Of a DNA stretch of 64,000 bases, positions 1-10,774 are shown in pieces. This stretch comes from Dactylellina haptotyla (lineage: Eukaryota > Ascomycota > Orbiliomycetes > Orbiliales > Orbiliaceae). The stretch covers positions 2,108,001 to 2,172,000 of the forward strand of contig CM062384.1 in the NCBI GenBank assembly GCA_031310005.1. The letters are read 5' to 3'. Position 1 is the first letter of the stretch; every line of letters starts with the position of its first letter. The translations under genes were made by a program, and so were the position numbers. The notes under the pieces were generated by a model that saw nothing but the letters and a program-made list of their open reading frames with translations, was not told where the DNA came from and made no database searches.

Positions 1-2348
1 CTGAGGCTTCTTTGCTGAGGAATGCTGATTGAATGATCGACTGTGCTGATGATGATGAGAGAGGAATGTATCGATAGGCACCGGAAAGGCCTCTTTAAAT
101 ATTCAAGACGGTCTACATGGTCGGCAGTATATTTTACATGTATTGCCTTCGAAGCTTCAGCCGTCCGCTGTTTCTGCGGGCTGAAGGGATAGGATACCGC
201 TATCCGTGGCGGGTGGAGTCACTCTAGCTTGCCTCCTTGCGCAAAGTCATATTGTTACGGTGCAGGAGTAGACACGATGTTTGTGATAGTAAGCGAAGTA
301 GACTCCTGCCAATACAGGAGCTCCATGTGATATTACAGGTTTACGGGACAAAATAACACTCCTAGAGGAGCCAGTATGTATCGGTTGCATCTACTGCCCA
401 GGAAAAGGCGCTCCGGTCGAGTCTCATAGCAGCATAGTCTGGTTAGACGAAGTAAGGGAACGTCAAGTTAGTGTGGTGTGTGTGGCTTTTCGTGTGTTGG
501 CACCCTATTCAGTGTTGCAGCTGTCTCGAGTTAAGCTACTTGCCTCACTGCTGTTTTCGTTGAACTGCACGCCCCCAAAGCCAATGAACACTCCAAGGCG
601 CCCCACAGAGGTCGTCTGCTTTAGGCATCGCGCTCGGAGTTTTCGGTTCTTATTTGAATGCAAGGAGTTTAGAAATAAAGGTTTGTAAAAGTTTGCAATT
701 ACTTCTATACTAATCACAGTTAACAGTTCGTTGTTGGCGCCCCCCTGCGTTGAACGCAGGAGACTTCCCACCACGCCTTCATTCTGTTGCATATCCAGGG
801 CCAGGTAAATTGCCAACCTCCTACTAATCGTCTCGATGTTTACCTTGGTGGAGAAAACTTCCCTTCTAAGAGATTTAGTATTGAACTGTGCAGGTCGAAA
901 CACGCTACCGCCTGTTATCACCATGCAGGGTCAGTTCATCTTAAGACAGTTATTTCATTGCGACCTGCGTTGCCAATACCGAATCGGTCGTTAATATTAG
1001 AAGGCAACAGCATCAAAGAATTATCCTCCCTTTACAAAGGTACTGAGCCAAGAAAGGAGGGAGTGATATGAACTCTGCGAATCTGTTCGCGACCTACTTC
1101 CCTAGCTCAACTGGGCTGACAGCCCCACCTGAGACCAGATTTGGACAGTCGATTTATAATACCAAACTCCGGAAACAAAACCTCCAAGGTCAGCCTCCGG
1201 CTTGAAAGACCCTGCTCTCTTTGAGAAAGAAATTTAGTTTTGGAAGTTGAATTATTCGAATCGGACCTCTTCAACTTTCTCAACCATAACTTGTTTTTGT
1301 AGTGGGCGATATAGGGAATTTGACGAGGAAAGCTAGAAGAAAGGAGAGTTGGACCGCCCATTGCGATATAATAGAGAAAAAAAGAAGAGCATTGAAGATA
1401 TCCCCGCTGAAGAATGATTCAAGCTCCAAGAAATGTTGAACTCAAGTTTTTCTGTCCCGAACAGCGCGCCCTCAACCTTAAGTATCCCATTCACTTGTCG
1501 CCACGAACCATCCAAAACCTCCAACAACAGCAATCATCACTCTTGCGTTCTCTTTATTGTTTAAAGGCATTCCTGAAACTCTTCCGGATCCAGCAAGAGA
1601 TCCCCCATCCCCACTCTCAACGTCGTAAACTCGAGGAATTCCTCTCTCAAATCCAAGATTCGTATCCTACATCTCATTGGATCAGAAAGTTTTAAGCTCC
1701 AAAATTTGAAAGAGCCGCTGATGAAGCTGCCGAAATAGGAAGCTAGACACAGCTCAAGGATAGAGCTACTCTTCTAGAGCTGTTGTCATAGGTGCTGCCT
1801 GGATTATACTATAGCTTTATTGGACGTGATAATGAATATCGAAGTTGCGTAGGGAATAGTGGAGCTTCATAGCTAGATTGGTCACATGATATTGAGAGGG
1901 TGTCTTCGAGCTCGATATTACGATGGACGCATGAAGCAAGTTTGTAAACTAGATTAAAAGTTCAGAATAGTGCGTATAAGTCCAATAGCATTGAAAACAG
2001 AAAAAACATGCTGTAACAAAAAAACAAAACATCTAGGAAGTAGTATAAAAAAAGATATTAAGTGCACGCTAGAATGCCCATAAAAATGATCGTTAAGAGT
2101 AACCCATAAAATGACAGGCTGGAAGTGAAAATGTCTCAAGAATTCGTTAAAAATAGAGGTGTAATATCATGGAAGTGAGAATTCAAATGAGTAAAAAAAT
2201 GTGCATCAGCACATTTCTAAGTTTCTTCGTGTGGTGAAAAACGCCCTGCGTATGCTTTGTTAAAATAGGAAACAAGATTACCCCTCTTCTCATAGTTACC
2301 GGCTTTAGCAGTATCAAAAATAAAATAAAGGAAACACAAAATAGAAAT
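1..2348. other. Gene-free or unassigned left end
   Basis: No recognisable gene is present. Scattered open frames up to about 139 codons show no domain, signal peptide or consistent splice pattern. A TATTTAAAG-like element on the minus strand near 94-103, followed by a pyrimidine-rich stretch towards position 1, could be the promoter and leader of a minus-strand gene lying left of the window; this is inference only. Confidence 0.4.
1414..1695 (+). CDS. Weak candidate small protein, 93 aa
   Basis: An ATG-initiated open frame of 93 codons. The middle contains SLLRSLYCLKAFLKLF followed by a basic stretch, which faintly recalls the first helix of LYR-motif mitochondrial proteins (L-Y-R near the start of a basic helical bundle), but the Arg is Cys here and no other family signature is visible. 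There is no signal peptide, clear intron or supporting neighbour. It may be a chance frame. It is listed because it is the only frame in the first 2.3 kb with protein-like amphipathic helices. Confidence 0.15.
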   Translation: MIQAPRNVELKFFCPEQRALNLKYPIHLSPRTIQNLQQQQSSLLRSLYCLKAFLKLFRIQQEIPHPHSQRRKLEEFLSQIQDSYPTSHWIRKF

Positions 2349-3372
2349 CTAAACACCGAGCTTGATTCCCAACTTGAGAATAACCGATTTGATTGGAGTG
2401 CTTCCGTCCCTCTTGGTCTTAACTGGTGTGAACGCCAATCTGATCTCGTCAACGGTCAAGGTCTCCGGCATGCTTCCGGCGGATTTGGCACCCGCACCGC
2501 CAACAGGCTTGACAGCCTTAGCATTAGCGTTGTTAGTGGTGGTGGGCGCCGGGTCCACGGATCTCTTCTGGACGGTGATGTCTTGCGGCGCGAGGGTGCC
2601 GATAAGACTACCCTCCTTCACACCGAGGACGTTCATAGTGCAAGCGACAGCGATCCACTGGTCCGGGTTGACGGTTGTGACGTCGTTGGAGAAGCACATA
2701 GCGGTGATACTAGTCGGGTTGATGGTGAAAGTTTGGCCGCTGGTGCTCTTAATCGCGCTGCCCATTGGGGTCTTTGTCAAGAACATGGACTTCTTCCCAC
2801 CGAGGAGGAGTTGGAGGACTAGATCGAGGATGCCGACTTTGGGGCTGTTGACGAGGATGTTGGTGAACATGAAGCCGTCCTGCGGTTTCGCGGGCGCGGT
2901 TTGACCGGATGGGACCTTCTGCGCGGTGGGATCGATGAATGATGGCTTGCCTTTGCCGCCGCCTAGGAGACCGCCTAGCAGGCCGCCGACGAGGCCATTG
3001 GTACTGTCGATGCCCAGACCGCCTAGAAGGTTCCCGAGGAGGCCATCGTCCAAGCTCAGGACGCCGTTGAGGAGGCCGTCGAGGTTGAGGCCACCGAGGA
3101 GACCGCTAATGGGGAGTCCACCAGCGAGGCCGCCTACCGCGTCCCCGCCACCGGTTACGCCACCGAGAAGACCACCGAGGAGACTATTCGGGCCGAGCAG
3201 ACCGCCCAGTAAATCCTGTGAAGTAGCATTAGTATTTTCAGAGTATCCCAGATATATAACATATGGTGCAACCTACTCTCTCTGATACTTTGACATCAAC
3301 AGTCGGGTTAGCAATCGGCAATGCAGTAGCCGTAAGGGAGAGTGCGGCGATGATCAAATGTTTCGAATGCAT
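2349..3372 (-). CDS. Secreted Gly/Leu-repeat protein, 320 aa
   Basis: Two exons, 3277-3372 and 2349-3215, joined by a 61-nt intron (donor GTAGGT, acceptor CACAG) in phase 0. The ATG at 3372 begins a signal peptide (MHSKHLIIAALSLTATALP). Residues about 33-110 are a low-complexity run of LLGGLLG/GLGG-type repeats, hydrophobic but glycine-broken, ending in a GGGKGK turn. The remainder (about 120-320) is an ordinary extracellular-looking domain with SITAMCFSND and WIAVACTMNVLGV, so two cysteines are available for a disulfide. No enzyme motif is seen and I do not recognise the family. The repeat resembles self-assembling or surface-coating sequences, but no function can be assigned. It is followed upstream by 1.4 kb without genes. 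Confidence 0.8.
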
Positions 3373-4764
3373 CTTGTCTGTGTATATCTATATAATCTTG
3401 AATGGGTATCCAGTACTCTGTTCAGATTTATAATATCTTAAGTTATATTTTATCGGGACCAAGAAGGATCGTGTTGTTGTGATATTGCAGGAGAAAACCA
3501 GTTCTCGGGACGGAAACGTCAAGTTTCGAATGTGGATACGGGAAAGAAGGGTTTAAAGGTTATAAAAAAGAGTAGCAGAGATCACAAGATCAATCTGCTT
3601 ACTGCTTGGTCTACTAGAGATTGAAGAAGGTGGAATGATTGCCCTCGTTGAGGTGCTTGGTGATTGAGAAAGATCGGATTCCGAAGTGGACGGTATTGCA
3701 CTTCTTATACTCGCATTTCACCGCTATCACAAAAAAAATTAAAAATAAAAATTCATGCAAAATGCCTCTCCTAGTACAATAAAATCCGTCGGTCTATCGG
3801 CCTAGCCTGGTGTATCGAGGATAAAGAAAGCCATGAGGTTGGCTGCCTGGTATGAATCGTCGTGACGTTGACGTTGTTGGTATGTTGCATTTTTTTCGTG
3901 CCCTGTATCTTTTACCAGCTCACAGCTTCCCCGTGCGGGCTGGGACAAGGTGGGTCCAGAGCGTCAGTTTTCCACCTCTCGGACAGGTACGGAAAACCCA
4001 GGATTTTGAGGTATGGAGATCTTTTTCCCAGACGGATGCAACAAGTGGAGCAACTCTCCACCAGCCCGTCGTGTGGAGCTCTGCAAGCAGCGTCACGTTT
4101 TCAACTACAGTTCGAGGTACCAGGAACAGGCAGGCAGGCAGGCAGGTACAAAAGATTTCCATGATTCATACCCAGAAATATGTTTCCCTTTTCGTTAACA
4201 AACATCTCTAAATAGTAAAAAGGCATTCCCAAACCGGTGATAAATGCTCTCTTCGTCGTCGTTGCTGAAAGTGATAAAACGCTGGAAGGTCAATTAAATA
4301 CATATACAAATGAATAAGAATTCGAAATTAGGAAAAAACACCACCCCATATAACCCGCTCTATCATCAATTTTGCTTTATTAAAACAGGAGAAGAAGAAG
4401 AAACCGCCCCGGTCCACTGCACCTATCTGCAGGCATATCTTTGTAATCGTGTGTTGGTATCGAAGAATTGCAGTGATATCATTTTCTATAATCGTGAGAA
4501 GATGAAACAGATTGGCGGATAACGCATTCCATCTGACGCCACTAGGCCGGCGAAGGTTTAAAACGAAAAGAAAGAGGAAAAAAAATAGGTTCCGATAGTG
4601 CGTTCCCGCGTATTGCAGAGCCCCCTCTAGCGAAATGCAAACATTCCCTTGGCCAAAAAAACGAAGAAGAATGCAGAAAATACTCATGTGCACCTTTTCC
4701 CATAAGCCCGCCGCCCGCTTTTTCCAACACGGGGGAGGAGGAAGGTGAGAGAGATAAAAAGAAT
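3373..4764. other. Intergenic, two minus-strand genes flank it
   Basis: Promoter side of the secreted Gly/Leu protein and 3' side of the glycosyltransferase. Overlapping short frames around 3850-4200 in several phases look spurious. The only structured element seen is a (CAGG)5 microsatellite at 4127-4146. Confidence 0.5.
4127..4146. repeat. (CAGG)5 microsatellite
   Basis: Five perfect tandem copies of CAGG. It lies in the intergenic region between the secreted Gly/Leu protein and the GT8-like gene. Confidence 0.9.
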
Positions 4765-5877
4765 TTAGCCTTGGCTGCTCCAGTATTTCTCCATTTTCTC
4801 CCGTGTGTCATACCAAAGCCTCCTCATATCCTCTTCCCCAGCCGACCAGAACTTCTCGTGCAAGCTGGCAACGCCTCCCTTGAGATCGTCGTGGTTCGGC
4901 CACGTAGCGCTCCATTTGTAGTCCAGCCTCCCCCAGGGCATGGCACCATCGATTCTGTGGGCGTAGTTAAGCAGGCTCTGCTCCATTGTATGAGGATTGA
5001 ACCGCCGCCAGTGGTTCATGACGCTGTAATAGTAATCGAAGAGCTCGAAGCTGGGGGCGGCGACCCAGAAGCCCGCGGAGAAGATGTCGCCTTCGATGGG
5101 GGGGAAAGGGTGGGAGCGTTCGCCGTTCAGGGCGTTGTCGGGACGGGTGGAGAAGACGTAGTTGCGGGGCAGGTGGCCCTCGTCGGACTTGATCTCTCCT
5201 TTTCTAGTGTCGGAGAGGGTGTCGGAGGGGTTCTTGACGGCGGGATCGTCAAAGATGCCGTCCATGCTGCGGGTGAGCAAGGTGTCGGCGTCGATGAAAA
5301 CGATACGCTCGTACTCGACGAGCTCGAAGAGACGCAGCTTTGTGAACTGGTCCTTCCAGCGGGTGACGCCCGTTTTCACCCAGAAGGGGAGGGTGACATC
5401 CTCGGCAAAGATGACGGTTGCGCCGTCGCTCTCGAGGGTGCGTCTCTTGGACTCGGAGACGGCGGCGGTGACGAGGACGATGAAGGGGATGGAGCGGTTG
5501 GAGCGGGTGTCCGGGTCGTGGAGCAGCTGGTAGGCGAGAACGCGGGCGGCGACAAAGTACATGTCATCGTCGTCCTTGTCCGAGTCGGAGGAGCGTTTGG
5601 TGTTCTCGGCGAGGAAAGTGGCATAGGCGACTCTGGAGGAGGGAGTCAGCTGGCGGACCTCGGGCAGGCCGTCGGGGCCGTAGTGCTGCAGGCGGCCGAG
5701 ACGGAGGGCGGAGGGGGCAGGGAGGGCCGGGTAGGAGGTCCAGAGGAAGCCGGTCCAGATGAGGAGGAGCAGGGCGAGGGCGAAGACGGCCTGGCGCGGG
5801 GTGAGGCTTTTGGCGGAGCGGAGCTGGCGGAGGGAGGCGGCGAGGCGGGCGGACAGCGTCGCGTGGGCCACCATCAT
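4765..5877 (-). CDS. GT8-like type II Golgi glycosyltransferase, 370 aa
   Basis: A single exon. The N-terminus is cytoplasmic and basic, then one membrane segment at about residues 31-48 (FALALLLLIWTGFLW) gives the type II topology typical of Golgi glycosyltransferases. The lumenal domain carries FIDADTLL with the D-A-D metal/nucleotide-sugar motif at 196-198, preceded by a WKDQFTKLRLF segment and followed by FSAGFWVAAPS and HTMEQSLLNYA. This is the glycogenin-like GT8 arrangement seen in fungal GlcNAc transferase (GNT1-like) proteins. Donor and acceptor sugars cannot be read from sequence. Two adjacent in-frame ATGs occur at 5877 and 5874; the first is used here. The gene is divergent from PER1 with about 620 bp between the starts, so the two may share a promoter region. 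Confidence 0.85.
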   Translation of the reverse strand: MMVAHATLSARLAASLRQLRSAKSLTPRQAVFALALLLLIWTGFLWTSYPALPAPSALRLGRLQHYGPDGLPEVRQLTPSSRVAYATFLAENTKRSSDSDKDDDDMYFVAARVLAYQLLHDPDTRSNRSIPFIVLVTAAVSESKRRTLESDGATVIFAEDVTLPFWVKTGVTRWKDQFTKLRLFELVEYERIVFIDADTLLTRSMDGIFDDPAVKNPSDTLSDTRKGEIKSDEGHLPRNYVFSTRPDNALNGERSHPFPPIEGDIFSAGFWVAAPSFELFDYYYSVMNHWRRFNPHTMEQSLLNYAHRIDGAMPWGRLDYKWSATWPNHDDLKGGVASLHEKFWSAGEEDMRRLWYDTREKMEKYWSSQG

Positions 5878-6499
5878 GATCTCATGTCAGAGATGATTAT
5901 TGAATATTATTGAATATCGAAACGATTGACGACGATGTCTCTGCGAGAGGACAGACAGGGAGGAGGTTGCCAGATGGAGCGGACGGGCTAGCGCGTCCTC
6001 AAAGGGGAAGCCGGCAGCCGGCAAGCACCAGAATTGGACAGACGAAAAGGGGGCCCGCCGGCTCAAATGCTGCAGCCGGGCCCCTGCCGCAGTCCTTCGC
6101 CTTGTCCTTCGCTTTGGGCGTCCCTCTTGGCGTCATCGTCGTTCGTCTGTTGCTACGTGTGTCGTTGGGATGAAGCTGCTGTGAGATATCGCGATGGTGG
6201 TGGTGGTTGTGTCTGTCGGCCCTCCGCGATAAGACGATCGACCTCGAAATAATATGATATGCAAATATAATTAAATGAGACACAATGGAACACAAAAACA
6301 GACATAAATAAAATTCACTATAATTAATCCTGCCGCTTGGCGTCATCAAACTTGTCGAATTGACGTGTTCTGTCCGTCTGTCTCGTGTCGCCGTCCCCAC
6401 TTGGTCTTCTTTGAGGCTCCGCTCCATCTCCATCCCGGCCCGGTCCCCTCGAGCATCACCATTATCACCATCATCACCGCCATCATCACCGCCATCGCC
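5878..6499. promoter_or_regulatory. Divergent promoter region, GT8-like / PER1
   Basis: 622 bp between two divergent start codons. An AT-rich core (6246-6325) is flanked by GC-rich DNA. The last 47 bases before the PER1 ATG (6453-6499) are a degenerate CATCACCA/CATCACCGC repeat that forms the PER1 leader. Confidence 0.5.
6453..6499 (+). repeat. Degenerate CAYCACC repeat in PER1 leader
   Basis: Imperfect tandem CATCACCATTATCACC-type units run directly into the PER1 start codon at 6500. The tract is G-poor on the coding strand, so the leader would be weakly structured. Confidence 0.75.
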
Positions 6500-7714
6500 A
6501 TGCCGTCGAAGGCCCTCCTGTTCGCCCTCGTCCTCCTCCTCGGGGCCGCCGGGATAGCCCTCGCCTCCAAGGGCGACGAGCTGCCCGAGTTCAAGAACTG
6601 CGTCCGCACCTGCATCCGCAAGGAGTGCGACATCGCCGCCCCGAAGGCCCTCCCCCTCCACCTGCGTCTGCTCTTCTGGAACTGCCCGTCCGAGTGCGAC
6701 TACGTCTGCCAGCGCTTCGTCACCCGCGACCGCATCTCCCACGGCGACTCGATCGAGCAGTTCCACGGCAAATGGCCCTTCCTCCGGGTCCTGGGCGTCC
6801 AAGAGCCCTTCTCCGTTCTCTTCTCCGTCCTCAACGGTGTCCAGTTCTATCGTGGCCTCCACCTCATCAAGTCCGAGTTCCCTAGCACGTACCCTCCGCG
6901 GGGCATATTCACCTTTGGCGCCTATCTCGGCATGGCGGCCTGGCTCTTCAGCAGCGTCTTCCACACCAGGGACTCCATCCCCACCGAACGACTCGACTAC
7001 TTTGGTGCCGGCGCACTCGTCCTCTTCAACCTCTTCTACGCCCCTCTCGTCATCTTCCGCCCCTTCCACAGCAGCCCGACATCTCGCGCCGAACACAAAT
7101 TCTCTCCGTGGGTCTACGCGTGGGGGTGCACCTGTCTTATCGCCTACGCCTCCCACGTGTACTTTTTACAATTCGTCCGTTGGGACTACACCTACAACAT
7201 GGCCGCCAACGTCGTCGTCGGTCTCTGCCAGAACCTCCTGTGGGTGTACTACACGGTCACGCGATACGATCGCGAGAAACGGCCCTGGGCCTTCTGGCCG
7301 GGGTTCATTGTCGTCTGGATGACCCTATCCATGAGCTTGGAGCTTCTTGATTTCCCTCCCTTGTTCGATGCGCTGGACGCGCACGCGCTCTGGCATGCGG
7401 CAACAATCATGCCGACGATGTGGATGTATAGGTGAGATCTTTAACCTCTTTTTTTTTTTTGCTTTGGTTGCTTACCCCGGCATGGATTGCTTTTATATCC
7501 ATTCAAAAATGTCTTGGCCAAACCTCGAGTCATTACGCTGAATCCACCCATCCAACCCCAATCCCTCACATTTTAATCAATCTCTTCCCCTCTTCCGCTT
7601 TCCCCCCCCCCTGAATGCCGAAACGGACATGAAAACTAACCTTCTTGAAAACAAAAAAGATTTTTGATTCGTGAAGCAAAGGACGATATCTATGGCAAAC
7701 GCTTAAAGATGTAA
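6500..7714 (+). CDS. per1: Per1/PGAP3 GPI-lipid remodelling protein, 328 aa
   Basis: Two exons, 6500-7431 and 7660-7714, joined across a 228-nt intron (donor GTGAGA; branch CTAAC about 20 nt before acceptor AAAAAAG). The Per1/PGAP3 family (CREST superfamily) is required to remove the sn-2 acyl chain of GPI anchors in the ER. Visible features are a signal peptide (residues 1-22), a Cys-rich lumenal segment (CVRTCIRKECD, NCPSECDYVC), a KWPF motif, and several membrane spans with the conserved FHTRD, YNM and LWH motifs. The final 17 residues (FLIREAKDD..., ending KRLKM) come from the short second exon and match the usual Per1 tail. Without splicing, translation stops at once after residue 311. 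An upstream in-frame extension without ATG support was ignored. Confidence 0.95.
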
Positions 7715-8743
7715 ATATAGAGTAAAAGAAACCAAAAAAGAGGCACAGTTGCTCAGGGTCCCATCCTCGGGTCCACCATTCATGCATTGTGAAGACGTGA
7801 TTTATTCTTTTTAAATATGCGCCAAATGGAGACCGGCTCGACGGTTCATAGTGCAGCTTTTGACGCATCGGCACAATGCTTTCCCTGGCCCGGCACTGCA
7901 TTTCCATCAAGTTGCCCAATCCGATCGCGCCTTGAGAACAAATAGCAGTTTTCAATTGTGGTGTGGTGTGGGGAGCGCTGGGCGCTTGTCAGCCACAGCA
8001 AGCATTCCCCTTTGTTTCTATTGTTTGACACACCGACGCCGAGGCTCTCCGGCAAGGATCAGTCGCGAACAAGTGCCATTGTGAAGCCCAAGCGGCACTT
8101 CATCCGTCCTCTCGTACGCACCCGGAAGCTGACGAGGGAGGCTTGTCGAACTTCTCCATAGTGATGTCAAGCGGTGGTGCTAACCAGCTTCATCTCCTGC
8201 GCTAGATCCGTTATGGTGCGCTGCCAAGTCGGTATTCGGCCACGGGCCCGCACCACCACCACCACCAGCCAGAAAGCTCCCAAGCAGAACCATTAATGGC
8301 CATTTCCCTCTTTACAAGGTATAACGGAGTATTTCCTCTCCCCTCTCGCTTTCTACTCTCGCTGTTCCCTTGCGCAAGCTTGTTTCCTTTCTGAAGATGT
8401 AATATTGCGGATATCGCTGTTACATTTCCCGTAGTTCTGTCCTTTTTGCTCGACACCTTCATTCATTCATTTTTCACTCCTTCGTCCCTTCATTTTGGCC
8501 GTTCTTCTTTTGGGTGTTTGTTTCTGTATATGATCTTTCTTCTCTTTTTCCAGAAGTTGATATATTCGCACCCGTTCCGTTCGGGCTTCAGTTTCTATTT
8601 GTCATTTTAACCAGCATACTCAAGCTTGCCCGTCGCTCTCTACCACATGCTGCTGTGAACCAGTCAGCACAAAGTCGCTCCTTCTATCACAGTCTTTTTT
8701 TGGGTGTTTATTTTCTTCTTCTTCTTTTATATATATTGACAAT
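7715..8743. other. Intergenic, PER1 3' side and Hsp70-like gene leader
   Basis: No gene seen. Short frames overlap in many phases. The last 250 bases are T/C-rich (repeated TTCTTC) and look like a leader of the gene starting at 8744. Confidence 0.5.
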
Positions 8744-10189
8744 ATGTTGCTACCGAACATGCTGTTCAATCTGCTTCCCGTCGCTCTTTTCTACGTCGCT
8801 TTAGCTACGGCTGACCTCGTCCGGGTCGGCAACCTCGAATGCGAAGACATCCGACAGTACCACCAATGCCTACCGCGCGGACTGGTTTCTGCGCCGGGCA
8901 TTGGTATCTACCTCTCTGCCGAATATGGGTATGCTGCTCCAATATATATGTGCTATAAAATATGTATAAATTATTTTGCGAGGGATCTATATGCTAATTC
9001 TATCTATAGTACTGTATCGGCGAGCTACCACGACGGCAACGTCACTGATATCGCCAGAGTGAGTTCCCCAATCTCTGTCGCAGAGAGTATATGAGTTTTT
9101 ATATGTATATAAAAATCCATTTCAATGAATTATATATATATTTTCATATATACCAGAAGAGTATAAACTAACCCTCCCCAGATTGATGCCAGCCCTGAAC
9201 TCACAAAGCTCATGCTCGAACTCACCGACCCCTTCACCTGCTCCAAGGCCTTCTCCACCACTCAGAAGATCCTGCGCACTCTCCGCAACCCCTCCAAATG
9301 GGCTTCCCTCCTCCCCTTCTCCTCCTCATCCGCTCCGACTTCTCCTGCCGCCATCCTCGCGGAAATGCTCTCCGCTCTACGCATGGCAGCTTCTGAAGCC
9401 CTGCGCACACCCATCTCCCACGCCGTCGTGATCCTCCCTGACCTCCCGGGTTTGCAATACCCGGACCTCGAAGCCGCCGCTTCCCTGGCCGGTCTAACCC
9501 TCCTCCAAGGCTTCACGGCGTCCTCAGCGCACGCCCCACTTACCTACTCTGCTCTGGCACGGCGTAAAGCCATCCTACCGACGCTCACCACGGCCGCCTA
9601 CGCCGCCGCGGTCCCCGCGGGCCTGTGCAGGAACTACACCTCCTTCGACGAATGCAACGAGGAAAACCTTGTCCAGGAAACCGAAGAGGGCCACACCCGC
9701 GGCATCCTGCGCATCTCCCTCAACGCGCAAACCCTCTCCATCGACGGCGCCGAGTGCGCTTCCGCGACAATGTGCTTCGGGGACCTTCGCAGCCGTAACT
9801 TTGAGGGTATGGGCTACCATTCCCGGCTGCGTAAAGAAGACCCGACGAAATACTGGGACGTCATGACCGATTTGATCCTGCGCGCGGGCATCGCCACCGG
9901 CCGCAGCGGGTTGGACACCCTATTGCTAACGGGAGACTACGTTCTCGAGGAGGACTTTCTCGACAATCTCGAAATGGCGCTGCTGTACGTCGACGGCGGG
10001 GCGGAGGTTATCGATCAGTGGCAGTTGGATGGGCCCATAGTGTCCTACCCGCCGGTGTACCTACCTGCCCGGGGAGCGGCAGAGATGGCGAAGAGGATCG
10101 CGGCGGGCCAGATGGCATATGCTGGCGAGGAAGGCTGTATGAATTCGGAAGAAGCCCAGGAGGGTATCACCGAGCAACCGACATCGTGA
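8744..10189 (+). CDS. Secreted degenerate Hsp70-like ATPase-domain protein, 413 aa
   Basis: Three exons, 8744-8928, 9010-9058 (49 nt) and 9182-10189, with donors GTATGC and GTGAGT. The signal peptide is at residues 1-23. The order of segments follows the Hsp70 nucleotide-binding fold. First comes a GIYLSAEYGTVSAS loop in the place of GIDLGTTYSCVAV. Then an ILAEMLSALRMAASEAL helix, SHAVVILPDLPG in the place of the VITVPAYF strand, and ASLAGLTLLQGF in the place of AGLNVLRIINEP. Near the end, DTLLLTGDYVLEEDF sits in the place of the LVGGSTRIP segment. The length matches an NBD alone; there is no substrate-binding domain and no ER-retention HDEL. The catalytic Asp of the first loop is Tyr56, so ATPase activity is doubtful. 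Family assignment is by pattern and is inference; a secreted actin/Hsp70-fold protein of unknown role is the safest call. Confidence 0.75.
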
Positions 10190-10774
10190 TATCTGGAAAG
10201 TTAAATAATATCAATTCAAAAATACCTAAAAAGGAAGAAAAACACTTGGTGTTAATATTTAATGATCCGATTCGCCGAATTAGAAGGGCTTGAGTCTCAT
10301 ATATCGCAGGAAGTTTTAGCTGAACGAATATACCCATATTTATATACTGTCTGTTTTCATCGGTTTTCGGTGTTCTCATCTTTGTATCAAAATAAAACCA
10401 ATTGGATTGGATTCATTCATCCCTACTACAAGCCAGGTAGTACCACAGTGACCAGTTTTTATATACCCCTCCGTAATGCATCGAACAAAACTTTCAAAAT
10501 TCAAAAAAAAAGGCAAAGTAAGCTTTTTCCCCAGAAGGACCCTTCCCTTCTCTATCTCATGATCTTAGAGATTTAAAACATTCAGGAGCGGGGCCCCACA
10601 CGCAAGAAAAGAATAAATCTACTACGGCAGATTCGCCCCCTTGAACCCAAAGAAATCATCCCGAACATCACCATACCTCCCCCGTGCGGGGGTTGGTACA
10701 GCACCGGCCATCAATGCTTCGTCCGACGTAAACCCCGTCGTCCCACCCCACTCGCTATTCCAGCTGCTATCATA
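10190..10774. other. Convergent intergenic spacer
   Basis: 585 bp between the ends of two convergent genes. AT-rich, no gene seen; it must hold both 3'UTRs. Confidence 0.5.

Noticed and set aside
505-924. 139-codon minus-strand frame near the left end
   Set aside because: No domain, overlapping frames on the other strand, no splice or promoter support.
4771-5913. 380-codon plus-strand frame opposite the GT8-like gene
   Set aside because: Antisense shadow of a GC-rich coding exon; Gly/Val/Glu-rich with no domain.
5999-7156. 385-codon minus-strand frame opposite PER1
   Set aside because: Antisense shadow of PER1, whose family motifs and intron are clear on the plus strand.
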